DNA of 64,000 nucleotides from Vibrio mexicanus (GTDB lineage Bacteria; Pseudomonadota; Gammaproteobacteria; Enterobacterales; Vibrionaceae): contig NZ_JYJP01000073.1 in the NCBI RefSeq assembly GCF_001012815.1, forward strand, positions 18,570 through 82,569. The letters are read 5' to 3'. The notes beneath the pieces were generated by a model. It searched no databases and was not told where the DNA came from. It saw only the letters and a program-made list of their open reading frames with translations. Made by a program: the position numbers and the translations under genes. Shown here one piece after another: positions 1 through 10,885 of the stretch. How positions within the stretch are numbered: the stretch's first letter is position 1; each line of letters opens with the position of its first letter.

Positions 1-1969
1 CACCGTATTCAGGCAGCACAGGAATGTGCGCATCGTCCATCAATCGCATGCCTTGATCCGCATTGAACAACTGTTCGGCACGGATAAAGTTGTACTTACG
101 CTGAGTAATACCATCTGCCGTCACACCATCGCGAATAATGGTTGGCTTGATGAACACCATCAAGTTCTTCTTCTCAACTTGAGAGCTGGTTGATCTAAAC
201 AGCTGGCCTAAATAAGGAATGTCGCCAAGCAGTGGCACTTTAGATTCACTTTCCAGAGCACGCTCATCAATCAAACCACCCAGTACAATCATTTGGCCAT
301 CTTCAACCATTACTGAGGTATTTAACTGACGCTTAGCAAAACGAACGTCTACTGCGCCGTTTGCGCCAAGTACGTTCGAGACTTCTTGCTCAATATCAAG
401 CTGAACTGAGTTGCCTTCGTTAATTTGTGGGGTCACTTTTAGCTTGATACCCACTTCTTTACGGTCAACTGTTTGGAACGGATTGTCGTTGCTCGAACCG
501 GCAGTTGATCCTGTAAGCACCGGAACTTCTTCACCAACGATGAATGAAGCTTCGCCATTGTCCATCACGGTAATGCTTGGAGAAGACAGAATGTTCGAGG
601 TTGAATCGGATGCCACTGCGCTAATCAGGGCCGTCCAGTCACCCATCATTACACTCACTGCTGCGCCGTTTACTCCGCCTAAAGCGGCAGCCAAGGTATC
701 GTAGCTGCCCTCTTCCGTTGTCGTTTCGTTACGTAGGAAATTGCCATCTGAATCGTACACCGCGGTCGTTTTGGTCGTGTCTTTGGCCTCTTCTAGACCA
801 ACCATCACTTGACCCACTGATGCGCCCGTATTGCTGTACTGAATCATGGCACCTGTTTCAAGGTTACCCCACTGCACACCAAGGTTGATGCCGTCACCTT
901 CTGCCATTTCAACAATTAGCGCTTCAATCAGAACTTGAGCACGACGAATATCCAGCTGCGCAATCACGTCAGTCAGCGCATTCATAATATCTGGCGGCGC
1001 TGTAAGAACCAGTGCGTTGGTGCCTGTATGCGCGGCGATCACGACCTCACCTCGGTTGCTGCTGGCACCTTGAGAGCCACCTTGTTTTTCAGCTTGCAGG
1101 TTATCGGATACGCCTTTTAAAACATCCACCAGCTCATCGGCTTTAGCGTAGCGCAAGTAAACCACTTGATTGTTACCGCGAGTAGCCATTTCAACATCTA
1201 GCTGTTGAATTAGGCGACGTAAACGCTCACGAACTTGTGGGTCGCCCGAAATTAGAATGGAGTTAGTACGGTCGTCAGCAACCAACTTTGGCTGCAAATA
1301 GGCAGGCGTGTTTTTTGCATCTGTGGTTTTGTTTAGCGCTTCGACAATACGCACCATTTCCGCGGCAGAGGCATTGGCCAGCTCTACCACTTCAATTTCT
1401 TTGTCGCCCGCTTGGTCGACACGACGGATAATATCCGCCAATTTGTTTACGGTAGCTGCGCGGCCAGTGATCAAAATGATATTCGAAGGGTCGTAGTGGA
1501 CCACATTACCTGCGCCAGCATTATCAGTCAGTTGACGTAATAAAGGAGAGAGCTCTCGAACCGACACATTGCGTACCGCCACCACGCGAGTAATCACTTG
1601 GTCGCCGAAAGCTGGGTCGTCATTACCTAACACCGGGACTGCCGCCGTTTTAGCATCTTTCGACTTGATGACTTTCAGAATGCCATTGTCCATTTCAACC
1701 ACTGCGTAGCCGTATACTTCCAGCACACTTAAGAAGAAGCCGTAGTACTGGTCTTCGTTTAAGGTGTCGTAACTGCGAACGTCGACTTTGCCGCGAACCG
1801 ATGGATCGACAATGATGGTTTTTTCTAAATTCCGACCAACAATATTGATGAATTCTTGAATATCGGTGCCTTTAAAACTGGCACTGAAATTGTCGGTCTG
1901 TGCCATCGTCGGGGATACCAGTAGGCTCCCTGCCAACAGCCAAGCACTTTTTTTAAGCCAATGCTTCAC
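1..1969 (-). CDS. gspD: Type II secretion outer-membrane secretin GspD (EpsD), 3' end cut by window edge
   Basis: This is the secretin that forms the outer-membrane channel of the type II secretion system. The reading frame is open from a GTG start at 1969 to the window edge, about 656 codons; the family is usually about 670-680 residues, so only the last few residues are missing. The start follows an AGGAG ribosome site at 1976-1980. The N terminus is a signal peptide ending near residue 23 (PTMAQ). Recognisable segments include the N0 domain (FKGTDIQEFINIVGRN) and the secretin-region motif VLIEALIVEMAEGDG. gspC lies immediately upstream on the same strand, which matches the usual gspC-gspD operon start. 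Confidence 0.95.
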   Translation of the reverse strand, partial: MKHWLKKSAWLLAGSLLVSPTMAQTDNFSASFKGTDIQEFINIVGRNLEKTIIVDPSVRGKVDVRSYDTLNEDQYYGFFLSVLEVYGYAVVEMDNGILKVIKSKDAKTAAVPVLGNDDPAFGDQVITRVVAVRNVSVRELSPLLRQLTDNAGAGNVVHYDPSNIILITGRAATVNKLADIIRRVDQAGDKEIEVVELANASAAEMVRIVEALNKTTDAKNTPAYLQPKLVADDRTNSILISGDPQVRERLRRLIQQLDVEMATRGNNQVVYLRYAKADELVDVLKGVSDNLQAEKQGGSQGASSNRGEVVIAAHTGTNALVLTAPPDIMNALTDVIAQLDIRRAQVLIEALIVEMAEGDGINLGVQWGNLETGAMIQYSNTGASVGQVMVGLEEAKDTTKTTAVYDSDGNFLRNETTTEEGSYDTLAAALGGVNGAAVSVMMGDWTALISAVASDSTSNILSSPSITVMDNGEASFIVGEEVPVLTGSTAGSSNDNPFQTVDRKEVGIKLKVTPQINEGNSVQLDIEQEVSNVLGANGAVDVRFAKRQLNTSVMVEDGQMIVLGGLIDERALESESKVPLLGDIPYLGQLFRSTSSQVEKKNLMVFIKPTIIRDGVTADGITQRKYNFIRAEQLFNADQGMRLMDDAHIPVLPEYG

Positions 1970-2005
1970 TTGTTTCTCCTTCGCTCATGCCCTTGGGCAC
2001 GAGGA

Positions 2006-2914
2006 CTAAAATTCGATATAGATATCGTGTTGCTGACCACTACGTTCTACGGTCAGGTTGAGCTCGCTGACCTCTGCAATGGATTTAAATATGTTACTCA
2101 TGGCTTCAGGGTCTGTGAGATCCTGACCATTTAATTGGATGGCGATGTCACCATTTTGTAAACCCACAGAATTAAACAGTTCTGGCTGACGGCCGGGGCT
2201 TACGCGGTAGCCCAAAATATCACCGTCTCTTTTCACTTGCGATAGTCTTACATACTGGAAGATTTTCTGAGGTTCGGCGGTGATCTCAGCTTTTATTTTA
2301 TCGAGTTGCGAGTCAGAGTTAGTATTTGCAGCTGAGTTTACTTGCTTAGGTGTACTTGCTTGAGAGGGCTGTTCCAAACGTTTGTATTCAATTCCCTCAA
2401 GCATGAGTGTTTCATCTCGACCTGAGTTTTCAATAATGACGCGATCAATTAACACCGCTTTTAGCCTTGCGCGAGTACCGTCGATGACTTCACCCACACC
2501 ATAAGTCGCTTGCTGACCACGATTAGCAATAACCGCTAGGCCGCGCTCAGGATTTGAGTTCGCAACCGCTCCGACAAGAATAAGGTTAAGACGAGTTTTG
2601 GGCGCATCGGTAACAACAGGTGCCGCTACTGGCTCGGGTTTGTTGGTGTATTCACCAAACAAGAAGCTGCGTTGCAGTTCTGCAATATCGGTAAGGGCAG
2701 GGCCAGATGAACCCGTATTAGAGGATGTGGTAGGTTGCCATGGTGCGACTTGTACGTCATCTGAGAATAGCCATACCATTTTGCCGGCCAACCACGCTGA
2801 AAGCACCAAGAAGACCAGCGCGATCGCAACACTCAAGCGTCGTTGCATATGCTCTGATTTACCTTGTTGCAACGCCGATAAAAACGACGAGGCATTCACC
2901 TTCCCTATTTCCAT
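2006..2914 (-). CDS. gspC: Type II secretion inner-membrane protein GspC (EpsC)
   Basis: GspC links the inner-membrane platform to the secretin GspD. I chose the ATG at 2914 (302 aa) because it follows a GAGGAAG ribosome site and gives the usual short cytoplasmic N terminus; the open frame runs further upstream to 3091 but that stretch is low-complexity and not GspC-like. One membrane helix lies at about residues 32-50 (VAIALVFLVLSAWLAGKMVW). A homology region follows with DAPKTRLNLILVGAV and SGRDETLMLEG, then a C-terminal PDZ domain (SVGLQNGDIAIQLNGQ). It is the first gene of the gsp operon and ends 36 bases before the gspD start. Confidence 0.93.
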   Translation of the reverse strand: MEIGKVNASSFLSALQQGKSEHMQRRLSVAIALVFLVLSAWLAGKMVWLFSDDVQVAPWQPTTSSNTGSSGPALTDIAELQRSFLFGEYTNKPEPVAAPVVTDAPKTRLNLILVGAVANSNPERGLAVIANRGQQATYGVGEVIDGTRARLKAVLIDRVIIENSGRDETLMLEGIEYKRLEQPSQASTPKQVNSAANTNSDSQLDKIKAEITAEPQKIFQYVRLSQVKRDGDILGYRVSPGRQPELFNSVGLQNGDIAIQLNGQDLTDPEAMSNIFKSIAEVSELNLTVERSGQQHDIYIEF

Positions 2915-3115
2915 CTCTTCCTCTGATGCCTCAAAAGTCCAATAGCTTGCGGTACTAGATTGAATAAGTTGGAAAATATAGCACAGCCCTAAGGAATAAT
3001 GCCTATTATATTCCAACGATAATTTGTCACGTGCCTTGAAAAAATGGAAGCACAACACCATTGTTACCTTCAATAATTGAAACTGCACCAAAATATTGAA
3101 GGTTTTTTGTAAATA

Positions 3116-3514
3116 ATGGGTTCAAACAACGAAATTGAGAAAGAGGCCGTAAGACTCGACAAATGGCTCTGGGCGGCACGCTTTTACAAGACTCGCTCAA
3201 TTGCGCGTAACATGGTTGATGGTGGTAAAGTCCACTACAATGGCCAACGTAGCAAGCCCAGCAAAATCGTCGAGCTCGGTGCTATTATTACTTTAAGACA
3301 AGGGCACGAAGAGAAGACCGTTGTCATCGAGAAAATCTCTGACCAACGCCGTGGAGCGCCAGTCGCTCAAACACTCTACTCCGAAACTCCCGAAAGCTTG
3401 GCGAAACGCGAGCACAACGCAGAGCAACGTAAGATGCATGCACACAACCCAAGCCCTGAACGCCGCCCTGATAAAAAGCAGCGTCGCAACATTATCAAAT
3501 TTAAACATCAATAA
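3116..3514 (+). CDS. hslR: Ribosome-associated heat shock protein 15 (S4 domain)
   Basis: Hsp15 binds free 50S subunits carrying a nascent chain and helps recycle stalled ribosomes. The 132-aa product matches the family length of about 133. An S4 RNA-binding domain fills residues 10-70, with VRLDKWLWAARFYKTRS and the conserved GGKVHYNGQRSKPS segment. The C terminus is basic (HAHNPSPERRPDKKQRR), typical of Hsp15. It lies divergently from gspC across a 201-base intergenic region and is followed after 27 bases by hslO, the usual hslR-hslO heat-shock pair. Confidence 0.95.
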   Translation: MGSNNEIEKEAVRLDKWLWAARFYKTRSIARNMVDGGKVHYNGQRSKPSKIVELGAIITLRQGHEEKTVVIEKISDQRRGAPVAQTLYSETPESLAKREHNAEQRKMHAHNPSPERRPDKKQRRNIIKFKHQ

Positions 3515-3541
3515 GCTGACCCAGCCACGAGGAATAGCCAC

Positions 3542-4417
3542 ATGGCAAACAATGTTTTAAATCGCTACCTATTTGAAGACCTATCAGTACGTGGTGAATT
3601 GGTACAACTGGATGAAGCGTACCAGCAAATTATTTCGAGCAAGGAATACCCTGTAGCACTACAAAAGCTGCTGGGTGAGCTATTGGTATCAACGGCACTA
3701 CTGACCGCCACTCTTAAGTTTGAAGGTTCTATCACCATGCAACTGCAAGGTGACGGCCCGGTATCGCTTGCCGTAATTAATGGCGACCATGACCAAAAAC
3801 TTCGTGGCGTAGGCCGTTTTAACGGCGAAATCGCCGATGACGCAACACTGCACGACATGATCGGTAAAGGTTACCTAGTGATCACTATTGATCCTAAGAA
3901 AGGTGAGCGTTACCAAGGTGTGGTTGGCCTAGAAGGCGACAACCTAGCACAAGTGCTTGAAGGTTACTTCGCTAACTCTGAACAGCTTAAAACGCGCCTA
4001 TGGATCCGCACAGGTGAAGTAGAAGGTAAGCCTCATGCTGCGGGTATGCTGATTCAAGTAATGCCAGACGGTACTGGTTCACCAGACGACTTTGAGCATC
4101 TAGAACAGTTGACCGACACCATTAAAGATGAAGAGCTCTTCACTCTAGAAGCCAACGAGCTTCTGTACCGTTTATACAATCAGGAGAAAGTTCGGTTATT
4201 CGAACCTCAACCAGTGCAATTCCACTGCGGCTGTTCAAGAGAGCGAAGTGGCGCTGCAATCGTCACCGTAAGCCAAGATGAAATTTATGACATTTTAGCC
4301 AAAGAAGGTGCCGTTTCTTTACATTGTGATTACTGCGGCACAACATACTCATTTGATGAACCTGAAATTAAAGCTCTGTTTATTGAGGCAACTTCGGGCC
4401 GAGATACGCTGCATTAA
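3542..4417 (+). CDS. hslO: Redox-regulated chaperone Hsp33
   Basis: Hsp33 is a cytoplasmic holdase activated by oxidation. When reduced it binds zinc through four cysteines; oxidation forms disulfides and exposes the substrate-binding surface. The 291-aa protein has the typical N-terminal domain ([18 protein letters not shown]) and the C-terminal zinc switch: CGC near residues 231-233 and CDYC near 263-266, so all four cysteines (CxC and CxxC) are present. It is co-directional with hslR and probably co-transcribed. A rho-independent terminator follows at 4454-4479. Confidence 0.96.
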   Translation: MANNVLNRYLFEDLSVRGELVQLDEAYQQIISSKEYPVALQKLLGELLVSTALLTATLKFEGSITMQLQGDGPVSLAVINGDHDQKLRGVGRFNGEIADDATLHDMIGKGYLVITIDPKKGERYQGVVGLEGDNLAQVLEGYFANSEQLKTRLWIRTGEVEGKPHAAGMLIQVMPDGTGSPDDFEHLEQLTDTIKDEELFTLEANELLYRLYNQEKVRLFEPQPVQFHCGCSRERSGAAIVTVSQDEIYDILAKEGAVSLHCDYCGTTYSFDEPEIKALFIEATSGRDTLH

Positions 4418-4453
4418 TTTGCTCATCACATCAAGTCTGTAATTTACACAACA

Positions 4454-4479
4454 AAGGCCAGCTTCAAGCTGGCTTTTTT
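4454..4479 (+). terminator. Rho-independent terminator after hslO
   Basis: An 8-bp stem (GCCAGCTT pairing with AAGCTGGC) with a minimal loop is preceded by AAA and followed by six T residues, 37 bases after the hslO stop. Confidence 0.85.
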
Positions 4480-4756
4480 GTGACCAAAGCCCCGCCATCA
4501 CTACCCTCAGCCGTAATTTTATAACGGCTTAATTTTAAACAAATATTAATCGATCTGGTCTAGCGCAAACCTTTGCGGAAGGGATAAACTTGTTATGACC
4601 AATATGTGACGAAGCACTTAAAGCCCTACTAAAATTGTGGACATATTTTGACCTATATCCCTGTTTTACAGGAGTTCCGTTGCTAGCATGGTGATCAGAT
4701 AAAAAATAATAAAATTCTTACAAAATCCCTACAATATATCGTTATAAGGAGCACCT

Positions 4757-6385
4757 ATGACCGTTATGGAACATACTAAGGCTGCAACAATCGATCTTAC
4801 TAAACACGGACTGCATAACGTTAAAGAGGTTGTCCGCAACCCAAGCTACGAAATGCTTTTTGCCGAGGAAACGCGCGCTGATTTGGAAGGTTTTGAACGA
4901 GGTGTAGTAACCGAGCTGGGAGCGGTTGCTGTCGACACAGGAATCTTCACGGGACGCTCACCTAAAGATAAATATATCGTTAAAGATGCGACGACAGAAG
5001 AACATATGTGGTGGACATCGGACGCGGTTAAAAACGATAACAAAGCGATTGACCAAGCCGTTTGGAATGATCTGAAAGCACTCGTCACGGATCAGCTTTC
5101 AGATAAACGCGTATTCGTCATTGATGGTTACTGTGGCGCAAATCCCGACACTCGCCTCAGTATCCGAGTCATTACTGAAGTTGCGTGGCAAGCGCACTTC
5201 GTGAAAAACATGTTCCTTCGCCCTTCAGAAGAAGAGTTGGCAACGTTTGAGCCAGACTTCGTCGTAATGAATGGCGCGAAGTGTACAAACCAGAAGTGGG
5301 AAGAGCATGGTCTGAACTCTGAAAACTTCACAGTGTTTAACCTTACTGAGCGCATGCAGCTTATCGGCGGCACTTGGTATGGCGGTGAAATGAAGAAAGG
5401 TATGTTCGCGATGATGAACTACTTCCTTCCACTGAAAGACATCGCATCTATGCACTGTAGTGCCAATATGGGTGAAGACGGCGACGTTGCGATCTTCTTC
5501 GGCCTATCGGGTACCGGTAAAACAACGCTATCGACTGATCCTAAACGCGCATTGATCGGCGACGACGAACACGGCTGGGATGATGACGGCGTATTTAACT
5601 TCGAAGGTGGCTGCTATGCGAAAACCATCAAGCTATCAAAAGAAGCCGAGCCTGACATCTACAACGCGATTCGCCGCGATGCGCTATTAGAGAACGTGAC
5701 CGTTCGCAATGATGGCTCTATCGATTTCGACGATAACTCGAAAACCGAGAACACCCGAGTATCGTACCCAATCCACCACATCGACAACATCGTTAAGCCT
5801 GTATCGAAAGGTGGTCATGCTAATAAAGTGATCTTCTTGTCTGCAGATGCCTTTGGTGTGCTTCCTCCAGTGTCTAAACTGACACCAGAGCAAACCAAGT
5901 ACCACTTCCTGTCTGGCTTTACCGCAAAACTTGCGGGCACTGAACGTGGTATCACAGAGCCAACACCAACCTTCTCGGCTTGTTTTGGCGCAGCGTTCCT
6001 AACGCTTCACCCAACCAAGTACGCAGAAGTACTGGTAAAACGTATGGAAGCAGCAGGCGCTGAGGCTTACCTAGTGAACACCGGTTGGAATGGCAGCGGC
6101 AAGCGAATCTCTATCCAAGATACACGCGCCATCATCGATGCCATCCTAGATGGTTCAATCGAAGAAGCACAAACCAAGGATATTCCAATCTTTAACCTAG
6201 AAGTGCCAACCGCACTACCTGGTGTCGATCCGGAAATCCTAGACCCACGCGATACCTACGTTGACCCACTGCAGTGGGAAAGCAAAGCAACTGATCTAGC
6301 ACAGCGCTTCATCAATAACTTTGTGAAATACACAGACAACGCAGAAGGTAAAGCACTGGTTGAAGCTGGCCCACAACTCGACTGA
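4757..6385 (+). CDS. pckA: Phosphoenolpyruvate carboxykinase (ATP)
   Basis: PckA converts oxaloacetate and ATP to phosphoenolpyruvate, CO2 and ADP, the first committed step of gluconeogenesis. The 542-aa product has the family's usual length. Visible motifs are the N-terminal [12 protein letters not shown] (substrate arginine), the metal/ATP region MHCSANMG and the kinase-1a P-loop [11 protein letters not shown] near residues 249-259, followed by the kinase-2 segment LIGDDEHGW. The ATG at 4757 follows an AAGGAG ribosome site. The 277-base region upstream probably carries its regulation, but I could not identify an operator with confidence. A terminator lies at 6424-6449. Confidence 0.97.
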   Translation: MTVMEHTKAATIDLTKHGLHNVKEVVRNPSYEMLFAEETRADLEGFERGVVTELGAVAVDTGIFTGRSPKDKYIVKDATTEEHMWWTSDAVKNDNKAIDQAVWNDLKALVTDQLSDKRVFVIDGYCGANPDTRLSIRVITEVAWQAHFVKNMFLRPSEEELATFEPDFVVMNGAKCTNQKWEEHGLNSENFTVFNLTERMQLIGGTWYGGEMKKGMFAMMNYFLPLKDIASMHCSANMGEDGDVAIFFGLSGTGKTTLSTDPKRALIGDDEHGWDDDGVFNFEGGCYAKTIKLSKEAEPDIYNAIRRDALLENVTVRNDGSIDFDDNSKTENTRVSYPIHHIDNIVKPVSKGGHANKVIFLSADAFGVLPPVSKLTPEQTKYHFLSGFTAKLAGTERGITEPTPTFSACFGAAFLTLHPTKYAEVLVKRMEAAGAEAYLVNTGWNGSGKRISIQDTRAIIDAILDGSIEEAQTKDIPIFNLEVPTALPGVDPEILDPRDTYVDPLQWESKATDLAQRFINNFVKYTDNAEGKALVEAGPQLD

Positions 6386-6423
6386 TTGAAGTCGATTTGT
6401 TTGAAAACTGATAACTAAGTTAC

Positions 6424-6449
6424 AAGCCCCTTATTTAAGGGCTTTTTTT
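6424..6449 (+). terminator. Rho-independent terminator after pckA
   Basis: AAGCCC and GGGCTT arms with TTA/TAA inner pairing and one bulged C are followed by a run of seven T residues, 39 bases after the pckA stop. Confidence 0.82.
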
Positions 6450-6509
6450 ATTGATGACGCCGAGAAATTGCTCCAAGCTATCACTGAGTTAGGACAACCG
6501 GTTTGAGAA

Positions 6510-8396
6510 ATGAGAAAGGTCTATATCGCTTTAGCGCTGTTAGTAATGCTTACTGCTTTGACTATTGGTAGTCTGTTTGCCATTTTGCATACGCCTTTCG
6601 CCGCAAACGGGGCCAATTACTTCCTCAAGTCTCTCAACCATAAGATTCAAGTTGAAACGCTAACCTACGAATTTCCTTGGCACTTCACCGCGCAAAACGT
6701 CACCTTTGGTGATAAACCCAATGCTCAACACATCGATCAAGTTGAACTCTGGATAAACCCAGATATCACGCGTGCTGGCAAACTCGCCATCGACAGTATC
6801 GTTATTGATGGATTTACCCTCACAGAGCAACACGATCTGCATCCGCTATTTGACCAAATATTCCTGTACCAGTTGGCTTTTAACAACGCAGACATCGATT
6901 ACAACGGCCTCATTGGTCACGGCGTCAATGCGCAGTTCAAAGAGCCCCAGTGGGAAGCACACCAGCAGCTTCTTCCCTTCGGCTCCATTCAACTTTCTGC
7001 TAACCATTTTTATTATCAAGGTGAAGCGATTGATGATTTCTTGATAGATGTTCAGTATCAACCCAAAGACAGCACTGTCTATGGGGCTTCATTCATCTGG
7101 CGAGAAACGTCTATTTCAGGCCAAGCGGAACAGTTTGACAGCGGCTGGTCGTTAATCAACGTCACCATAGATAAGCTCAACCTCAGCGACGACAAGCCTA
7201 TTAACCGCGAACTAATCGAACAACTGACGCGATCCGTTCATCACATCAATAGCCTTGATCTTCTAACCGCCAACATCGAGTTCAAAGGCATTAGCGCACA
7301 AAATCTTGATCTGTCACTAGAAAACATTTACCCCGCTAAAAACCTTTGGCAGCAGCAAGGTTACTTGTCGTTCCATGCCGATACTCTGACTTATCAAGAC
7401 CTGAAATGGGTAGACGCCACAGCAAAACTGGCGCTCGATTCAAACGCTATATCAGTAACAGAACTCGACACCGACTTTGAGCAAGGCCGACTGCAACTTG
7501 CTGGCGTTATTACGCCGAACTCGCTCCACCTAGATCTGCTAAAAGTTAACGGCATTAAGTGGACAATCGATGAGAGACCAAAGTGGCTTGCTCTGCTTGA
7601 GCATAAAAAAAGACTAGAAGCGCTCTCAGTTGCTCAAGTCGATATCGCCAATAGCCAAGTCATCCAACTGTTTGAAGAGCCTTACTGGCAGCTATCTGGG
7701 TTTAATGCGCGCGGTCGCCAGCTAGAGCTACTTAGAGAGAAACAACTCGGACTATGGAATGGTCAACTTGAAGCGACAGCAAACAGTGCCAGCTATGGCG
7801 AACTCATCACGAGCCAAGCGATCATTGAAACTCAATCTCGAAACGGACAATGGAGTTTAGACCGTTTCTACCTACCTCTAGACCAAGGTTATGTCGACAT
7901 CAGCGGCGTGTATGACATGGCATCCAGAGGTCATCCATGGGCCTTAGACTTTAGCGCCGATGGGCTTCCTTCTTTACCTGTACTCACCCCTTTCATCGCA
8001 GAGGCCTGGCAATTAGATGGGCTGCTAGAAGTCACTGGACAGCTCAACGGGTTTGCCAGTGATTCGGTACTATTTGAACATTCCCTCCATGGGGAGCTTA
8101 CTGCATCCGCACGTGAAGCAACGTTGCTTCTCAGTCAAGAGCTTGATGGCGTGAAGCGCTCGCTCGTGATGCCGTTTGAGCCTGAACCAGTTCATGTCAA
8201 TGCCAAGCGTGGTCAAATCACCATTACGACTCATCACAATGGCGAAGGACAGCTTTCAGGGAAAATAGATCTGGTCGACTCACAACATGATCACCTCTAT
8301 ATCGAGTTGACACAGCCCTGCCAGAAAGCAAGATATGAGTTGTTGTCGGGCGCTTTACTAGAGTGCCTAGCCACTGAAATCAGTGACAAAGAATAG
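6510..8396 (+). CDS. AsmA-family-like membrane-anchored protein
   Basis: This 628-aa protein has one N-terminal membrane anchor at about residues 4-26 (VYIALALLVMLTALTIGSLFAI) followed by a long periplasmic region. The segment just after the anchor (ANYFLKSLNHKIQVETL, then YEFPWHFTAQNVTFGD) and the repeated beta-rich pattern resemble AsmA/YhdP-type proteins. In that family long beta-grooves are linked to outer-membrane lipid transport or assembly; the exact role of this member is unknown. It stands alone between the pckA terminator and the convergent GNAT/hotdog gene. The family call rests on architecture and remembered synteny (AsmA-family gene after pckA in vibrios). Confidence 0.7.
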   Translation: MRKVYIALALLVMLTALTIGSLFAILHTPFAANGANYFLKSLNHKIQVETLTYEFPWHFTAQNVTFGDKPNAQHIDQVELWINPDITRAGKLAIDSIVIDGFTLTEQHDLHPLFDQIFLYQLAFNNADIDYNGLIGHGVNAQFKEPQWEAHQQLLPFGSIQLSANHFYYQGEAIDDFLIDVQYQPKDSTVYGASFIWRETSISGQAEQFDSGWSLINVTIDKLNLSDDKPINRELIEQLTRSVHHINSLDLLTANIEFKGISAQNLDLSLENIYPAKNLWQQQGYLSFHADTLTYQDLKWVDATAKLALDSNAISVTELDTDFEQGRLQLAGVITPNSLHLDLLKVNGIKWTIDERPKWLALLEHKKRLEALSVAQVDIANSQVIQLFEEPYWQLSGFNARGRQLELLREKQLGLWNGQLEATANSASYGELITSQAIIETQSRNGQWSLDRFYLPLDQGYVDISGVYDMASRGHPWALDFSADGLPSLPVLTPFIAEAWQLDGLLEVTGQLNGFASDSVLFEHSLHGELTASAREATLLLSQELDGVKRSLVMPFEPEPVHVNAKRGQITITTHHNGEGQLSGKIDLVDSQHDHLYIELTQPCQKARYELLSGALLECLATEISDKE

Positions 8397-8452
8397 GCAC
8401 TCTGTATAAAGAAGAAAGGTTGTGTGAAGAAAGGTCTGTTTACGTTGCGAAT

Positions 8453-9369
8453 CTAATTGCTAAGTAAAGACTTATAGTTTGGGATAAGCATGTAGGTACC
8501 GATAAACTCTACCGCCGCTGTATCACCACTATTGATGGTCACATGAATCGCAATACGTGCTTTGCGGCCCGATGCCAAGCGGTCTAAGTCGCCACTAATT
8601 CCATCTAATGACGTGCTCGCAACCGGATTTTGCTCTACCGGGTGTCGATAGCGAATACGGCTATCGGCCAACACGATATCTCCTTGCAGATTGCGCTCTT
8701 TAAGTAGCAGCCAAGCCATTCCCCATCCAGTCAGAGTCGCCAGCGTAAAGGCGGAGCCTGCAAACATGGTGTTATGAGGGTTGAGGTTTGGGTTGAGTTG
8801 AGCACTGCATTCAAACTGATAGCCTGTGTACTGAGTGATTTTGATCCCCATCTTGTCGCTGATTGGAATCTGGTTCTCCCAACGCTCTTGCAGCTCGCTG
8901 CACCATTCTGGTTTGCGCAGTACATTCGCCATGGGATCGAGCGGTTTGACCATCTGCTGGTGACGAACAGGGCCACGTTGGTCGTTTAATTCACCACGAG
9001 TTTCAAATCCATTGCGCTTATAAAACTGGATAGCGTCTTCACGTGCATTACACACTAAACGCTTCGCCCCTTCCTGACGCGCTAGTGACTCCAACGCCAC
9101 TAACACAAGCGATCCCATGCCTTTACTACGACGGTTATTCTTTACCGCCATATAACGAATTTGGCCTTCGTTATCCGGCGTGATGTATAGACGCCCAATG
9201 GCGATCGGACGACCTCGGCCATCGACAATCATGCGATGATGGCTCATCGGATCGTATTCGTCTCGCTCAGAGCCAATCGGCATACGCATGGTTCTCTGAG
9301 CATTTGCCAACGAAAGTGATAATACTTATTGAGCTGATTATCCGTGGTCGGGGTTATTAGTTTAAACAT
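8453..9369 (-). CDS. Bifunctional GNAT N-acetyltransferase / hotdog-fold thioesterase-like protein (frame break near 9287)
   Basis: The protein joins an N-terminal GNAT acetyltransferase domain (about residues 1-140) to a C-terminal hotdog thioesterase-like domain (about 150-305). GNAT features are IRYMAVKNNRRSKGMGSLVLV (acetyl-CoA loop) and FYKRNGFETRGE. The hotdog part has NTMFAGSAFTLATLTGWG and LADSRIRYRHPV. The ATG at 9369 begins MFKLITPTTDNQLNKYY and runs to REP, where the frame is lost. Adding one G (TGC to TGGC) near 9287 joins it to RMPIGSERDEYD and gives 305 aa. The substrate is unknown. It lies downstream of dtd on the same strand. Confidence 0.88.
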
Positions 9370-9494
9370 CTCTCGATTCCATTCTTGTAAACAGCCTGCT
9401 GTCACAACAGCAAAATTAAGCCATTAAGCTCTACTAACGCTTTAATATTTGGGGTAAGTGCGCTAGAGCCTAGGGTGTGTTGACCTACTTATTC

Positions 9495-9929
9495 TTATAC
9501 TTGCAGCCAAAAGGTCACTGGTCCATCGTTGACCAATGAAACTTTCATGTCAGCGGCGAAACGGCCACGCTCTGTCGGCAGTACTTGTTCGCATTGATCT
9601 GCGAAATAGTCGTAAAGACGCTCAGCATCACTCGGATGAGCACCTCTAGAAAAACCTGCTCGCGTGCCTTTCTTAGTGTCTGCTGGCAATGTAAATTGAG
9701 ACACCACCAAAACCTTTCCGTTCACTTGCTTAACATTCAGGTTCATCTTGCCGTTTTCGTCTTCAAACACACGATAAGTGGTGACGCGCTCCATCAGACG
9801 TTTCGCTTTAGCTTCATCATCGTCTTTTTCCACACCAAGCAACACAAGTAGACCTTGGTCGATCTCTCCAACGACTTCACCTTCTACTCGGACAGCCGCT
9901 TCACTTACACGTTGAATCAGTGCGATCAC
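9495..9929 (-). CDS. dtd: D-aminoacyl-tRNA deacylase
   Basis: Dtd hydrolyses D-amino acids (and glycine mischarged on tRNA-Ala) from tRNA, protecting translation. The 144-aa protein matches the family length of about 145. It begins [17 protein letters not shown] and has the diagnostic SQFTLPAD motif and the C-terminal [11 protein letters not shown], equivalent to the NxPxT active-site motif. It overlaps the 3' end of the yihY-like gene by 29 bases, indicating translational coupling; yihY-dtd is a common gamma-proteobacterial pair. Confidence 0.96.
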   Translation of the reverse strand: MIALIQRVSEAAVRVEGEVVGEIDQGLLVLLGVEKDDDEAKAKRLMERVTTYRVFEDENGKMNLNVKQVNGKVLVVSQFTLPADTKKGTRAGFSRGAHPSDAERLYDYFADQCEQVLPTERGRFAADMKVSLVNDGPVTFWLQV

Positions 9930-10850
9930 TCTCGTTTCCTTCTTGTTGTTCGTCAGATAGTGGCGCAGAGTTTACCACGTCTGCAGGCTGACTCCACTGA
10001 TTGCGCTCACCTAACGCTGCGGTAATTTCAGCGCCAATTAGCACGATTAACCAACACAGATAGACCCAAACAAATAGAATCGGAATGGCTGCCAAAGCAC
10101 CATATATCAGTTGATAAGAAGGGAACTGAGTAATGTATGCGGCAAATCCTTTTTTGCTGAGTTCGAACAAAATCGCCGCCACAATTGCCCCGATCATGGC
10201 GTGAGAGAATCGCACCTTCTTGTTTGGCACCAGCATATACAGGCCAGCAAAAGCAAAGAAAGAGAGCCAGAACGGCAACCAGCGCAGGAATAAGTTGTAA
10301 GCACCAGACAGTGCATCGCTGTCGATGAAACGCAATGAGGTAATGTACGAGTCGCTGCGATACTCGCGCCCACTAATATCGGGCCAAGCGTTAACACCAT
10401 CCAGTACATCGAAAATGAGAACACCGCTCGTCGCTTGGTGTGCACACGCCAGATATAGTTAAGGTTTTTGTCGATGTTTGAAATCAGCATCAGTGCTGCA
10501 ACAAACAAGAACAGACCACCAACTGCCGTCATCTTGCCGGTATTAGCAATAAATTCCGTTAAAGCCGCTTTTACAGCATCGCCAGCCGCAGGCACAAAGT
10601 GAGTGATCACAAAGTCTTGAATCACATTACCGGCATTCGAGAACACAGCGAAAGAAGAGAGCACTGAAAGTAATACCGTCAGCATCGGTACAATCGACAG
10701 CAGAGTGATATACGCGAGATAACCCGCATTCACATTGACTCTATCATGCTGAACTCGAGCCCATAAGTAGCGAGCAAAAAAGAGGCCCTGCTTCACCGTT
10801 TCATCCAATTTCAACTTGTATCTCCCAATCAAGTCATCCATTCTGTACAT
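9901..10850 (-). CDS. yihY: YihY/BrkB-family inner membrane protein (frame break near 10350)
   Basis: This is a polytopic inner-membrane protein of the YihY/BrkB (formerly 'RNase BN') family; its molecular role is not settled. Features include [20 protein letters not shown] near residues 40-60, several hydrophobic helices and the conserved [22 protein letters not shown] segment. The frame is lost after GASIAAT and regained at [12 protein letters not shown] by one inserted T near 10350, giving about 316 aa, close to the family length. I chose the ATG at 10850; another ATG at 10841 and a TTG at 10860-10862 are possible. dtd overlaps its 3' end. Confidence 0.9.
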
Positions 10851-10885
10851 CAATACTCTCAAGTTATTCTAATAGAAAGGAAACT

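Noticed and set aside
2598..2945. Plus-strand open frame of 115 codons opposite gspC
   Set aside because: It lies wholly within gspC on the other strand, has no ribosome site and no recognisable protein features; it is an antisense shadow frame.
4540..4756. Possible CRP site (TGTGACGAAGCACTTA) upstream of pckA
   Set aside because: Only the left half TGTGA matches; the right half is poor, so I did not list it as a site.
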